Source of the DNA: Styela clava
Lineage: Eukaryota > Chordata > Ascidiacea > Stolidobranchia > Styelidae
Reading direction: 5' to 3'
Assembly: GCF_964204865.1 (NCBI RefSeq)
Contig: NC_135255.1
Coordinates: 12,615,135 to 12,679,134, forward strand
DNA length: 64,000 nucleotides
Numbering within the stretch: the stretch's first letter is position 1; each line of letters opens with the position of its first letter. Made by a program: the position numbers and the translations under genes. Positions 34,170 through 46,494 of this stretch are shown here, in pieces. Below the pieces are notes generated by a model. It had not been told where the DNA came from. It did not search any database and was given only the letters and a program-made list of their open reading frames with translations.

Positions 34170-35764
34170 GCCCGCTGAGTGTCGTTTAAATTTGCGGTCG
34201 AAGAGGAAGCAGCTGTTGCAGGATCAGTGGGATTCTGAAGATGTGGACAATCCCGTTTAAGATGACCAGTCTGCTTGCAATTAAAACATGCCTTGCAATC
34301 CCTGCCCCAGTGACCATGTTTACCACAACGAGGACACGGGTTGCGTGGTACACCATCAAAATTGCGATTGTTGGCACGCGGTTTAACATATCCTATAATC
34401 TCATCCAGTTTCTGTACAAGTAACTTGATACTGTCTTCAAGAGAAAAGTCGCTTTGCTGATTAACTACATTACCAGTATTGCTCTGTTTCACTGCTGCAA
34501 TGCGCGGTTTAGACATGTTCTTTCCCTCGGAGTGGTTATTATCAACAGAGTAATACAGTGTCGCAAGAGACAAAGCCTTTTCGAAAGTATCAGGCTGTTG
34601 CATGGTAACATGCTTGATCATGCTTTCATCGGTTAGACCGGCAAGAAATTGCGATTTCAAAATATCATCTTGACCAGTAATATCCAGATTTGGGTAGGCA
34701 AGAATAACAAGCTCTTTCAACTTATTACCGTAATCCCGTGGCGCTTCATTTGGCTTAATCCTACGACAGTGAAATGTAGTACGGTAGGAGCTCTCATTTC
34801 CGGCAGGTTTAAAGAAATGATTGAAATGAGCCACAATATCACGATAGCTAGTACGTTTCATATCTGGTAAATCTTTCAACACATTTAGAGCTTGACCTGT
34901 CATGCAAGTAGCCAATTCTAATCCCGCAGTGTCGTCATCCCACTGATTATAACTGGTAACCAATTCAAAATGGCATAAATAACTGGGCCACGTCATGACA
35001 GTGGATCCATCGAAATACATTGGCTTTTTGGCATTTGTTGCCATCATCGTAGCATTAGCTGTGCTATTGAGAACACTACGACTAACATTGGCATTTGAGA
35101 CACTACTAGCGCTCACTGGAGGAGCTGATTGTGTAGCCACTGTAACCATTTTCGGCCTAGTACTAAGTTGCCTTCTGACATTTGTGCCCTCATTACCATT
35201 ATCATTCAAAAAAGGAATTGTAGGTGCAAGGTTACTCACATGACCATTCTCCAAAAATTTCACTTCTAATGTCTGCGAGAACGCGTTCCGCTTCCCTTCT
35301 GGCTGTCCATCTTCTGATCCAAAATCAGAAATTTCATCATGCTTGAGAACAGGTGCTGCTTTTGGAACAACTGTTGCTGGTGTTGAAGTGATCAGGCTGA
35401 CATTGGGGTCATGTGACATGGGCTGGGTTTCCTCAGGATCAGCAATTTTTCCTTTATTAACCACGCCAGAAATATCTTGCAGAATGCTGTACATCTGCTC
35501 AAACGACGAGCCCATTTTTGTATTTTGGAATTCAACTGATTCTAGTTGACTTCCAATCTGTTGTACACAACCGTCCATCTGTTGCATGCGACTGTCTATC
35601 AGTTGCAAACGACTGTCAGTCTCCTCTTGCTTTTCCAACATTTCCTCTTGTTTTTCTTCTGATTCCTTCAGTTTTGCCTTTAGTATCTGTATTTGCAGAT
35701 GCAAAAGTTCATTCTCCTCTTTGGCTTCCTTTGGTGCCGGTACAATCCTTCTTCTCTTAACCAT
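34166..35764 (-). CDS. gag: Gypsy Gag polyprotein with two zinc knuckles
   Basis: 532 residues. The N-terminal third has a long Glu/Lys/Gln-rich coiled coil (about residues 15-75). The middle (about 250-400) is the capsid-like region, beginning near MYFDGSTVMTWPSYL and continuing through a helical segment. Residues 477-490 (CPRCGKHGHWGRDC) and 493-506 (CFNCKQTGHLKRDC) are two CCHC zinc knuckles of nucleocapsid type, which bind and package the element RNA. The start is the first ATG after a 168-base leader from the 5' LTR. The stop TGA is at 34168-34166, 16 bases beyond the UUUAAAC slippery heptamer, and overlaps the pol frame. Confidence 0.93.
   Translation of the reverse strand: MVKRRRIVPAPKEAKEENELLHLQIQILKAKLKESEEKQEEMLEKQEETDSRLQLIDSRMQQMDGCVQQIGSQLESVEFQNTKMGSSFEQMYSILQDISGVVNKGKIADPEETQPMSHDPNVSLITSTPATVVPKAAPVLKHDEISDFGSEDGQPEGKRNAFSQTLEVKFLENGHVSNLAPTIPFLNDNGNEGTNVRRQLSTRPKMVTVATQSAPPVSASSVSNANVSRSVLNSTANATMMATNAKKPMYFDGSTVMTWPSYLCHFELVTSYNQWDDDTAGLELATCMTGQALNVLKDLPDMKRTSYRDIVAHFNHFFKPAGNESSYRTTFHCRRIKPNEAPRDYGNKLKELVILAYPNLDITGQDDILKSQFLAGLTDESMIKHVTMQQPDTFEKALSLATLYYSVDNNHSEGKNMSKPRIAAVKQSNTGNVVNQQSDFSLEDSIKLLVQKLDEIIGYVKPRANNRNFDGVPRNPCPRCGKHGHWGRDCKACFNCKQTGHLKRDCPHLQNPTDPATAASSSTANLNDTQRA
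34184..34193 (-). promoter_or_regulatory. -1 ribosomal frameshift site, AAATTTAAAC
   Basis: On the minus strand the ten bases AAATTTAAAC contain two overlapping heptamers that fit the X XXY YYZ rule in the gag frame: A AAT TTA and T TTA AAC. UUUAAAC is one of the most efficient known eukaryotic slippery sequences. The gag stop follows shortly after, and the -1 frame is exactly the pol frame and is open across the site. I did not fold the downstream RNA for a stimulatory stem or pseudoknot. Confidence 0.8.
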
Positions 35765-35902
35765 TTTTCCAAGATATCAGGCAACCGCAAATAAAAAAAA
35801 ATTCGGCAACCTCAAATGTCCAATATTGTCCAAATATTATCCGTCACAGACTAGCCTACTTAATCGGCTTAGTCTTAATAGTCCCTGTGTCAAATAATAT
35901 AT

Positions 35903-35920
35903 CCTGGCGTGTGCTCGCCA
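35903..35920 (-). other. Candidate primer-binding site
   Basis: Twelve bases after the 5' LTR end, the minus strand reads TGGCGAGCACACGCCAGG. It begins TGG, as expected for a site complementary to a tRNA 3' CCA end. I cannot name the tRNA, and the 12-base gap is longer than usual. Confidence 0.4.
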
Positions 35921-35932
35921 AAAATTCGTATA

Positions 35933-36669
35933 TGTGGCGTACCAAAATTGATATCACCACTCAGGTTCTTTCTGCCAGCTTATCGGACACTGAAGTTGCA
36001 ATAGATGTCGTTCACAAAATAATCTTCTTGCGGTTCCAATTACAGCAGAGTAACTAAGTTAACTAACTAGATTAATTATACACCTGTAAGAACTTAATAC
36101 AACCAAATACTCCAATAAGAAATACAATAAACAAATAAAAACACAGTACAAATACCGTAGGTTACATACGTAACACAAGATACGGAATTGGTCTATGACG
36201 TCACAGTCATGAACTATTTACTTATAATGGGATACTAAAAACCGGGTAAAACATACCTAGATATACATAAGAATAACTAGTATGACACTAAAGATACAAC
36301 ACAAATCCTATCTTATCGACAAACACGTAATATACATGGAAATACGCATAGAAATCACACAGGAAATAAACTGCGAAAATAGACTAGTTACGGAAGTGTT
36401 AAATACAAGCTAACTAGTGAACAGAGCTATGCCAAACTGGAGAAATAGTAAACCTGTACTACTAATATCATTTTACAACAATAATTACACAAATTAACGG
36501 CAATAAAACACTATAACAATAACCTAATACCCAGAGAAATATCTACACTGCCGGCAGTCTGACAAACCAGCTGAAAGAGAAAGTTACACAGCTGTTCACT
36601 AGTGACTCAAGTGGTAAGAATAAATATGGGCATACAGAATAAAACAGAGTTATAGACGTGGTCGTCTCA
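35933..36669 (-). repeat. 5' LTR of the Gypsy element
   Basis: 737 bp, the element's upstream LTR in its own (minus) orientation. It should carry the promoter and polyadenylation signals. Nearly identical to 29405-30141. A CRE-like TGACGTCA palindrome (36197-36204) is present in both LTRs. Confidence 0.95.
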
Positions 36670-36673
36670 ATAG

Positions 36674-38869
36674 TAAATCATAATGCATCCACCTCCAATA
36701 CCAACACTGTAATATATACTCTATTGGAATAATCATAAATTGAAACAATTGAATAATTGAAGCATGTCACGCTCTCCTAACTTTCTTTTTCATCAATAAC
36801 TTGAATGTGAAAATGTTACTGGCTATTCAAACCACGACAAGTAGCTAGAAAAACGTGCACTGTACCTTTGAAATGATATCACCCCGAAAACGAACATATA
36901 GGCGCAGTGACAGCATCGACAAGGAACCTCCTTCAGCATGAATATATTTTCACGACGTGCTCAAAATCGAGTTGTTACATACTGTAACAGCGGACTCGAA
37001 TTCCGTATGCGAGACCTCGTCGTTTGTGAGTTTACTCTAAACAAAGTGGTTGACAAGTCAGTATATATTCACTGTTCACTTCTCACATCTACTAACTATT
37101 ATAAAGTCACAAAAATTTCCCAGTTGAATATTAGTATGTTTGACATATTTTTCACCGCAGTTGACGCCGGAATCGAGTCGGCAGTCGAGTGAAAATTTCA
37201 GACTTTTAATGGTTATAATCAAAGTATAAATTTTCTGCAAAAACTAGAGATAAAATAACTAGACCAAGCGATCCTAAATGTCTATTAGAAAGACGTTTTA
37301 TTAACAAGAGTTCAAAGCTAGAGTCAAAGTTAGAATTTCCATCGGTCTGGAGTAGACAAATTTTTCCAAATCGGAATTGGGAGTCGGAGTCGATTGTATA
37401 TTTGCGGACTCCACAGTCTTGCAAGCAGCAATCAATGAATATATATTTCAAACGAGTCATTCTGTTTTCTTTTTTTCTCTAAATAATTTCGATTTTAATA
37501 TGAGCGCATATTGACGTTTCCAAGTCGTTGGCAATATCCCAACAGAATTGTTACTGTTTTTCCAAGATTTTTCCCATATATAGCTTGTGATTTTAGCATA
37601 AAAATGAAAAATACAAAACCCAAAATATTAGATTTCATTACTGAAATATCTAGAACTAGTATAACGTTGAAGGTTGTAATGCCGCAGCGTGAATTACTCT
37701 GAAGGAAACCACTTTCTCACAATTATTCGTTTTAAAATGTTTGAAGCGACCCGAGCAAGTTTCTTCTTCACCTTATATAAACCATAATAAGTTACAACAT
37801 AGTCAACTTCTTTGTTCCTGAACTTACAAATGAAGGCGATACTTTATCTTCAAAAAAGGTCGAAAAAAATGACTTTTAATATAGTATACAAAATATTGAA
37901 CATATTGCAATGTCAATGAGACAAAATTATTCAACTAAAATAATATTTTTATGCACATTTTAAAATAATACAAATACAGTAATAACTTATTCAATATCTC
38001 CGATAACAGATCATTTTAAAATATTAGTGTTGCTTGGACTATTTTGTTGTCTATAGAATTCAATAAAAAGAACAACAAGGGGTGCGTGTTAAATGAGATC
38101 CCTTCATTCACAAACTCCGCAGTATTTGCAAACATGTAAACAAACAAACAGCACATGCTTGTTGGAATGGCCCCGATAATAAAACAATGTCATTCGTTCT
38201 TGCCACATAAGTGACAAGTTGAGTCAACACATTCCCGAAGTCGACATGTTGTATTACCGACACGAAGCCTTTCAGGACAAAGATTCAGTTCATCCCAAAC
38301 CGAATATATGAAACAACATAAATGTATCCTTAGACGCTCAGTGCTGCGCGGAATTATGTTATTGAGGGTTAGAAGTATAGCGCTCTACAAAATTTGTTCA
38401 TAGGATTTATGAAGAATAGTTAGTTGATTATTTGTCTTAAATGATAAATTGTGTTGTGAAGATAAAACGTCATTCTTTGTAAAAATACGACGGGGTGTAA
38501 TTGGTCCGTAATTCATTCAAATCCAGAACTCTTGCTCATAAATGATTTTGGATTCGAAATAAATAAAATAAGTTCTAATTCCATGTTCAATGTCGATTAT
38601 TGTGAAGTAAGAACTAAAACTTGGATTTTTCCGGAAGAAAAATACAGTGCACAACATGGCAAAACAAATTAGATTCACTATCATGATTCTGGTATGGAAT
38701 TAAATAGAGTTGATAGAATACAAAAACACTACAAGATAAGTCAGTTTAGAATTATGCAAAATGTTACATATATAACCCGTCCGTGCTATTTTTACGTTAC
38801 ACTTTAATTTTAAAATATAGGAAATATTTGGCTTACGTTTAATTCTAAGTGCAGAAGAAGCAACCAAAT
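36674..38869. other. Spacer between the Gypsy element and the first SLC5 gene
   Basis: AT-rich, non-coding. Near 37160-37400 lies a GAGTCGGAGTCG-type degenerate stretch, also hinted at in VPS8 introns (about 440-530 and 2640-2670), which looks like an old dispersed repeat. The promoter of the SLC5 gene should lie near 38700-38860. Confidence 0.4.
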
Positions 38870-41800
38870 ATGGAATCTACAAAAAAGTACTTTCAAGCCA
38901 TTGACTTTGTTATATTTGGTGGTAAGTAATGTAATATTTTTTTATTTGCTGGTTTGTACTACGATAATTCACGAACAAATTTATTGAGCAATAATATATG
39001 CAACCTAAGCAAATACTACAAATATTTCAGGAAAATATGGGTAATAAAAAGGTTCTTAATGCTGTACCCTCAGAAAGACCATTCAGACATAAAGATAAAT
39101 ACAACCATGCAACCGAAAACTTAAAAAAACGCGAGAATTTATTTTTGCAAGAATTCAAGTCTAACTACGACACGATCAACTGGCATGTATCTAAATCTTA
39201 TTCAATACTTCACAGTAAACATCATTTTTAGTGTACTAATGTTTGTGAAAATACATTTCATAACAGAAGACCTGAATAGATTTCAAGCCAAGAAAAAATT
39301 TGATTGTACTATTCTTGTTTTAGCAATGCTTCTATTTTCATCGGCAATTGGAGTATTTTTTGCATATCGTGATAGGAGAACTCAGTCGACCGATAATTAT
39401 TACTTTGCAAGTAAAAGTATTTCTCCGGTAAGAAACATCAGAAATAATTAGTGATTGGATAGCTCATCATATATTGTGAAGTTACTTTATTCGTTATTTA
39501 TTCCACATTTATTTTTTACTGTGTTTTCATCATAGTTGCAAATATTTCAAAAACATGTAGTCATATTATGACGGCTCCAAACTAATTAATATTTTTTCAT
39601 TTTATTTCACTTATTGACTATTTTTTATATTTTCTTTTTTACAGATTTTGATTTCCATGTCATTGTCGGTTTCGTTTATTTCTGCTATCACAGTAATTGG
39701 TCTTCCAGTTGAAATTTATTTGTTTGGAACAGTATATGTTTGGGTGAATGCTGCACATATCATAGGAATACTTGTTGGGTCTATTTATTACATTCCACTT
39801 TTGCACAGGCTTCAACTAAAAAGCGTATATGAGGTGAAATATTAATTTTATTGTTAACTTTTTTAGACAGCTAACGCTGATTACTGCGAATATTGAATTT
39901 TCCAACTAATTGTTTGATGTTTACAAAAGATGTGTGTCCACTATAGTTATATTATTCAAAACTTTCTTTTCAAAATCACTTCTCTTTTTAATATAAATGA
40001 TCGCGCAAAATACTCAACTTCATTTGTATGTGTAATCACCATGGTTACTTGCTCTTAATACTCTTTTGTATTTCAGTATTTTAATCTTCGCTTCCACCCC
40101 AGAATAAGAACGTTGACATCATTTATGGCAATATGGAACCTGGTGAGAATTTTTGCAATACAGGATTATGCATTGTGTATATGAACGTTTATTGAGTAAA
40201 CTTCTTAGGTATTGTTTATTACTTGTGATTTTTATATTTCAGATTCTCTACATGGGCGTAACAATATACCTGCCAGCACTGGCATTGAGTGCTGTCACAC
40301 CCCTTCAATTGAATTGGAGTATAGCATTAACAAGTATTGTTTGTACATTCTACACCAGTATTGTAAGTTTATTTTGATTCCATAAAATAAGTAATAAATT
40401 TTATGAATATGATTAAGGTCCCTAAAACTCCATAGTGTATTAGTTAGTGCCTGAGTTATTCAAATGAAAACCTGAAATACCATATAAAAGGTTGATGGAC
40501 TAATAAAAGAAAGCCGGAACGATGTAAGCTCTTTCTTATTCTGGCGTATGCAATATGCAATTTAGGCCGCCACCCAAACAAACTCAGGGAAAATACATGA
40601 TACAAAATATAATTGATAAGTACAGATACTGTCCTATTTCTTAATATTGTGCTCTTATTGCACTTCGTTGAAAATTACTTTTTCAAGGGTGGGATGAAAG
40701 CGGTCATATGGACTGATTTTTTGCAAGCCATGATTATGTTGGCAGGAATGCTTGCAGTGTTTATCCAAACAACTATAGTCCTGGGTGGATTTGGTCCTGT
40801 GGTCGAAGCAGTTGAACGTGGACAGCGGAATAATATTTTCAAGTAGGTACTAATTGAACATCACGAGTTATGGCAATGGAGATGTAATCATATTCATACT
40901 ACAATTAGTATTTTCAAAATTTCAGGATCTTTTTTATTTAAATAAAGAAGACGAGTTTGTTACCTATCATCAGAAACGTGAACTAACTGTATATACACTT
41001 ATTCCCAATTACTTAAACTGAAAAGTCGTGCATAGCTAACTTTGAAGAACAATTTATTTGAATCAGATTCGATGGCGACCCTCGCATTCGAAGTACAGTA
41101 TGGACATTGCTTTTAGGAGCGGGAATGAATAATTGTTTTAAAACTGGATGCAATCAAGTATTCACTCAAAGATATTTGTCATGCGGTTCAGTGAAAAAAG
41201 CAAGAATGTGAGTTGAATAATATTTGTTTCCAATCATTAATTATTTCCAACTTTATTTACTCTGTTAATATGTTGATTACACTATATATATATATAATAT
41301 CAATAGTAAATTATATAATATCAATAGTAAGGTATCAATAGTAAATTATGATTTCAGTAATTAACATTAACTTAACTTGTACGCTGACAATCTGATTTTA
41401 ATATTTCTTTTTATTGACTTTTTTTAGAGCTCTATGGTTACAGCTATTTCCGGGACTCGTATTTTCTTTGTTAGCCGTGGGTAACGGTTTGCTGATGTAT
41501 ACATTTTATGAAGGATGTGATCCTTTGTCAGCAAATCTTATAAACAAACCCGATCAGACGATGCCGAAATTAGCGTTGGAAATATTTCAAAATACTCCTG
41601 GAATGGCTGGTCTGTTTGTTTCAGCAGCGTACAGCGGCACCTTGAGGTATAAATATTTATTTCTTGTACATCGCAACAAAGTGAAACGATATTGATGTCC
41701 AATGTTACGAAATACAGAATCGTGCTTCACAAAAATATTTTAAATTCCGCTTTATTTTTCACTGCAAATTTAAGATAAAATAATTTAATAAATTATTTAT

Positions 41801-43597
41801 CAATAAATTTTACCAATATTTTTCAGTACAATATCTTCAGGCGTAAACGCTTTAGCTGCATTAGCATTGATGGATTTTGTTCTTCCCTGCTTTCCAAAGA
41901 TGTCGTCGGACAGGAAAGTTATCTTGAGCAAATCATTGAGTGAGAACATTTTTGATTTTATAGGTTTATATATTTTTCATTAAATATATAATCAAACCGA
42001 AGGTACACGAATCCAGTATAATATAAGAATAAATCATCGTCATAGGTAATTCTGACTCTCTTTTTTTCGTAAAAAATTTACGTGCTCAATTTCCCAACTA
42101 GCAAAAACGTTCTTGTCTATTTACAGCTATTTTCTTCGGTTTGCTGGTGATGACTCTTGCATATCTCGTCTCTCTGCTTTCCGCAAATATAATCCAGATT
42201 ACGTCTTCTATAACTGGTTCATTAGGAGGTCCTTTGTTTGGTGTATTTACAATGGGACTTTTCATGCCTTGGATAAATCATTGGGTGAGTGGAACTTTGA
42301 AAAAAAACTAAAATTGATGATTTTAATAATGGTATAAAATTGACAAGTATCCAAACTTTTATTTTACTTCTTTCTGTGGTTTCAGGGAGCTTTGGTCGGC
42401 TTAGTGGGTGGTTGGTTGTGCACGGGTTGGGTTGCAATATCAGCACTATTTTTGGCGAGCTTCCCAGACACGACGAGGAAACTTCCTTTGTCTACTGATA
42501 AATGCCCTGTGTTCAATTCAACCATACATTCTGTTACAACTGTGTCGGTGATGGAGGCTTCAGGAGAAGAATATACAACGTTTTCCTCAATGGTTTCATC
42601 TTCTGCACCAGAAAACGGGTATAATATATATTCATGTGTTTAACTCTATGCATTGATTGATATCACATAGGATCATCCACACCCAGTACATTGCGTATTT
42701 AATTTTTGCATAATATACAAAAGTATTTGCGATAACACTATACTTCTCCACGCTGATATTAATTTATTTATCGCCTTCCCGTGACGAGTTTTATAAAAGA
42801 TTTAAAATATTTGAAACCCTCAGTGTATCAAAGCGATTTTTCTAACAATATAAATCATATTTTTTCATTCTTTAATGCCAAACAACGGAATGAAATCAAA
42901 ACTCGTTGCACTTCGTACAATCAAAAATAATGCTTTTCCAGAGATAAATAGCAAACCGTATTTGAATCCGTAATAATCTTGTGAAAACTACAGTCATGAG
43001 CGAGAGCTATGGAAAGCTATGAAACGAAATTGAAAGGAATGAAAATGCATATTTTGATGTAGTAGTTGTTGTTATAATCTGTACCGGAATGTATCGACTA
43101 TGTAGTAAAGATCTCTCGCAAACTAGTTTTGTCAAATAAACATTTACAAACTAAACACAATAATCGAGTATTTTGTTTTCAGGCCTATTCTGCATTATAC
43201 TCTGTATTCAATATCCCCATTTTATTACGGAATACTTGGATGTACCGTCTGCATCATACTAGGTCATATATGCTCACTTATCACAGGTAAATATAAATTC
43301 AAATATTAGCAAGTTAACATTTTCGTTATACATTAGTAACAGGACTCATTAATAATAACTCCTAAACATTCAGGCTTCAACAAACCGTCAAAAGCAGATC
43401 CGAGGCTTTTTGTTCCAATTTTACCCTTCAAAATATTCCGTTTCGGTGTTCCTGAACTTCCACCCGAAGACGACGCTTCGTCTCTGACACCAGAAGAAGA
43501 AAAATTCAGAAAGGCTTTGCTTTATGATAGAGAAGAAAATAATTGCTCCCCAACTGCACCTATATGGGAAGAAATAGAACAAAATGAGAAGACATAA
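38870..43597 (+). CDS. SLC5-family sodium/solute symporter, copy 1 (13 exons, intact)
   Basis: Plasma-membrane sodium-coupled symporter of the SLC5 family, nearest in pattern to the SLC5A5/6/8/12 branch (iodide, multivitamin, monocarboxylate). The substrate cannot be read from sequence. Exons: 38870-38921, 39324-39427, 39645-39833, 40077-40142, 40243-40362, 40688-40842, 41067-41207, 41428-41646, 41827-41939, 42127-42284, 42386-42618, 43183-43286, 43374-43597, giving 625 residues; family length is about 610-640. Phases join throughout. Hallmarks: STDNYYFAS after TM1, [21 protein letters not shown] (TM2), [14 protein letters not shown] (TM6 region), [21 protein letters not shown], and [16 protein letters not shown] in TM8, which holds the Ser/Thr of the Na2 sodium site. 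About 13 TM segments are expected. The loop of exon 11 has N-glycosylation sequons, and the C-terminus is acidic. An acceptor-like TGCAG lies just upstream of the ATG. Confidence 0.92.
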
Positions 43598-46494
43598 CGA
43601 GGATAAACATTGATTCCATTTAAACCTAGGGACGACGTACATAATCGAAGACTATGTATACTATTACTTAAAGTTTTTATTTTCGACAATTGCAACAAAT
43701 GTCTATTTATTGTCATCGTGATATATGAATTTTGAATAGATACTAAAATACGAATATTTTGAACCTCATCTAACAAAGGTTAAGCAACATAGCAAGGCCA
43801 GTGGCGCAGCCAGTTTCGTCTCTGACGCCCCATTTTTGAAATTTTTGGAAGTCGCCAATAACACGTGCGATTGCATTTTGCTAAAATCGCCGATGAGTTT
43901 TGACATCGTGGCGTATTATTTAGGCTGTAACAACGTTTACGTTAGTGTTTATTCTCCTTAAATAACAAATACAAATTTCTACCACGACAACGATGATAAT
44001 TACTTTTTTTGTACTCGTACAGAATTGTGAATCTCGTGAGAGTTATTATACATTCATCGGCGGTGAGATGCTAATAACAAACAAATAAAAAGTGAATCCG
44101 CCACTCAAATTTAATAATATAAAATACTAAAAATAAAACCGTAAACAATATAAGTTTTGTTGTAGGAGGCATGCGACAGGTCTATGTATCCAACTTGCAT
44201 CGCTTTCGTCTCTAGGAAAAAAAAACATAGCCCGTACATAGTTATAGTAATTCCGCGAACAATCATCAAAGTTCCTGTTACGTGTATGGGATATAGTTTT
44301 TCATGTGTAATCGGGCTTCCGTACATGCAGAGAATTGCAACACTTTTGGTCGGTGTATTCACAAGCCACGCCATACAATTTCGATACGATATATTGAAAT
44401 ATTTTAACTTGTTAAAATTAATTGCCATACCGTCTTAACATTTGTAATGTTTAGCGCATGATTGCCATCAGGTCTGTTCATGTCGAAGATAAAAATAAAC
44501 TTGCGCTAATTCACTTTGATCTATTACCATATTATCCCCTTATCCTTTCTCTGTTCTATATAGTTACGATAGTGTGATTTGTTTTTTATCTTCGACATTT
44601 GTACTGTTTGACATATTGAATAATATGAATAAAACTGAAAAATATGTATGAGATATGAGTCAATATATCGTCATTTCGAGCAATATTATCCGCCATGGGT
44701 ATGTTTTTTATTCTAAAAGCCCTAATTCAAGAAGTTTTCATTAATATTTAATTAACTTTCTACTACATATTATCCTGCAAAACAATAGGTCAAATGGTCT
44801 CTAGCGCAAAACCAGTCCCTTAAAAAGATAAATTGATGTTTTATCGTCTTTTGAACTTATTATATTCCGATAATTCCAGGCTAAATGTCTAAAACTAATT
44901 AGATATACGGTAGTTAGTTATTATATAAAAATAGATTATTTTCAGCTTTAAAAAATTAAGGTCAAGTGCTTATGTTTCTAATAGAAAGGAGGGTATAATT
45001 CCGATGGGATCTTATCTTCTACCTGGTATACTCAAACAGATAATGGATATTTTTACTTGAGTAGAACCTAATATATATTTAGTGTAAGAATAGGGTCACT
45101 GATTAGTCTCGGAACTATGTTAAGACAAATACTTTTGATAGTAATGCCGATATCAACTTCATTCCTTTATTCGATAGAGAAAAAAATGGGAAGACCAAAT
45201 AAAACTAGGTAAATGTTTACTTATCTCCATGAGTATGAAGTCTTATAAAGTAACTAGTGTACTAAACAATGTTCAACACTATGTGGAACAAACATTGCAG
45301 AAGAAACATGATGTTTTACAAACTCAACAATATCCGGTACACTAACAGGGAAACTCTTTCGAAATAAAATCAATTAAAGATATTAGTAGCCGTATATTGC
45401 TGTCAAGAAATCAGTCAATAAATTTATTATAAGAGCTGATATGAAGATTTATCAAGTACAGTAATAGAAAAAGTATAAAATAGAAAACAGCCGTACTGCG
45501 ACAAAGATAATAAAAAAAACGTGTGTTTAAAGAGAGTTGGGTCAAAGTTGAATAATTATGCAGTTATCTATGATTATTGGATGCACTATACCCATCACGA
45601 GCTTTCAAAAATGGAACAATTTTCATGTCCCCGTGAGTCTATTTTTGTCAAATGAAAATTGACAGTTATGGAACAAAAAAGTTATAGTAAAAGAAGATTC
45701 TAAATAAATAGAAGATAAATATTTCTATTTAATTAATATTGAACAAGAGAAAAACATTGGCTTGTGAAAAATCTGAAATATAGAATTTTGTAGTACGTAG
45801 TTTTATACAAAAAGGTTCTTTGCTTTAAATTAAATTGGAAAGTAATATATTTATATTATCTAGCGATTTACTACTATGATTCTAAGTTCAAATATAAATG
45901 AGACACATCCGTGTGGGGATTTTACAATTACAAGCTACTGAAAAAACAACAACTTGTTGAAATGCAACATAATATCGTACACCAAGTTACCACAACAATA
46001 AGGTTAATTAGTCAGAATCAGAATTTAATCAGAATTTTTGATATCATGGTTTTTTTTGTAGATACAAAAAAATGAATGAAGTACTTAAAAAACGGAAAGT
46101 GGATGACAGTCATTTTAGTTTAAAATTTATGAGCACCGATTTCATTTTCAAATTTCTAGTAATGTTCTTCTCGTTAAATGTCAGATGTTTTGAATAAAAT
46201 ATTTGCAATTGAGGTCAAACAGTTATTCATAAAATATCACGTTTTTTAATATCGGATTTAATATATTAACGATTTTTGTAACAACGTCCGCCATATTTGG
46301 AAGCTTATGTATGACTAATTGGACAGGAGTTTAATTTTGAAATGATGAAACTAATTAAAATATAAATATATAGGGTTTTAGATAAATTTGATTTTGTTAT
46401 TTTTTCAATTGTTATCAAAAATACACCATAACATTTGAACAGATTTTAATTTAGTTCGTTATCGCCAGAAAAATTATTTATTTGCGAATACAAA
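43598..46494. other. Spacer between the two SLC5 genes
   Basis: Non-coding. CAGTGGCGCAGCCAG near 43799 resembles a transposon end, but no convincing partner was found. From about 45530 rightwards the sequence is the start of the segment duplicated in inverted form at the right of the window (for example GAGCTTTCAAAA near 45599 and its inverse near 63916). Confidence 0.5.

Larger units (their letters stand above)
29405..36669 (-). mobile_element. Complete Ty3/Gypsy LTR retrotransposon, very young
   Basis: A 7,265-bp element on the minus strand, between the GGT-like and SLC5 genes. It has two 737-bp LTRs, a gag frame, an overlapping pol frame with protease, reverse transcriptase, RNase H and integrase, a polypurine tract beside the 3' LTR, and a 4-bp ATAG target duplication (29401-29404 and 36670-36673). 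No env-like frame follows pol. The domain order PR-RT-RH-IN assigns it to Ty3/Gypsy (Metaviridae-like) rather than Copia or BEL. No frame has an internal stop and the LTRs differ at one place I can see, so it inserted recently and may still be mobile. Confidence 0.95.

Noticed and set aside
38998-39231. 77-codon frame in SLC5 copy 1 intron 1 as an alternative start exon
   Set aside because: Copy 2 uses exon 1 to exon 2 directly with the same phases and has no counterpart; the translation is polar, unlike the family N-terminus.
43799-44105. Possible hAT element starting CAGTGGCGCAGCCAG
   Set aside because: The only candidate right end (CCGCCACTC near 44095) matches weakly and the flanks show no 8-bp duplication.
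44111-44438. Overlapping frames on both strands (84 and 105 codons)
   Set aside because: No splice context, no family resemblance, and frames of this length are expected by chance.
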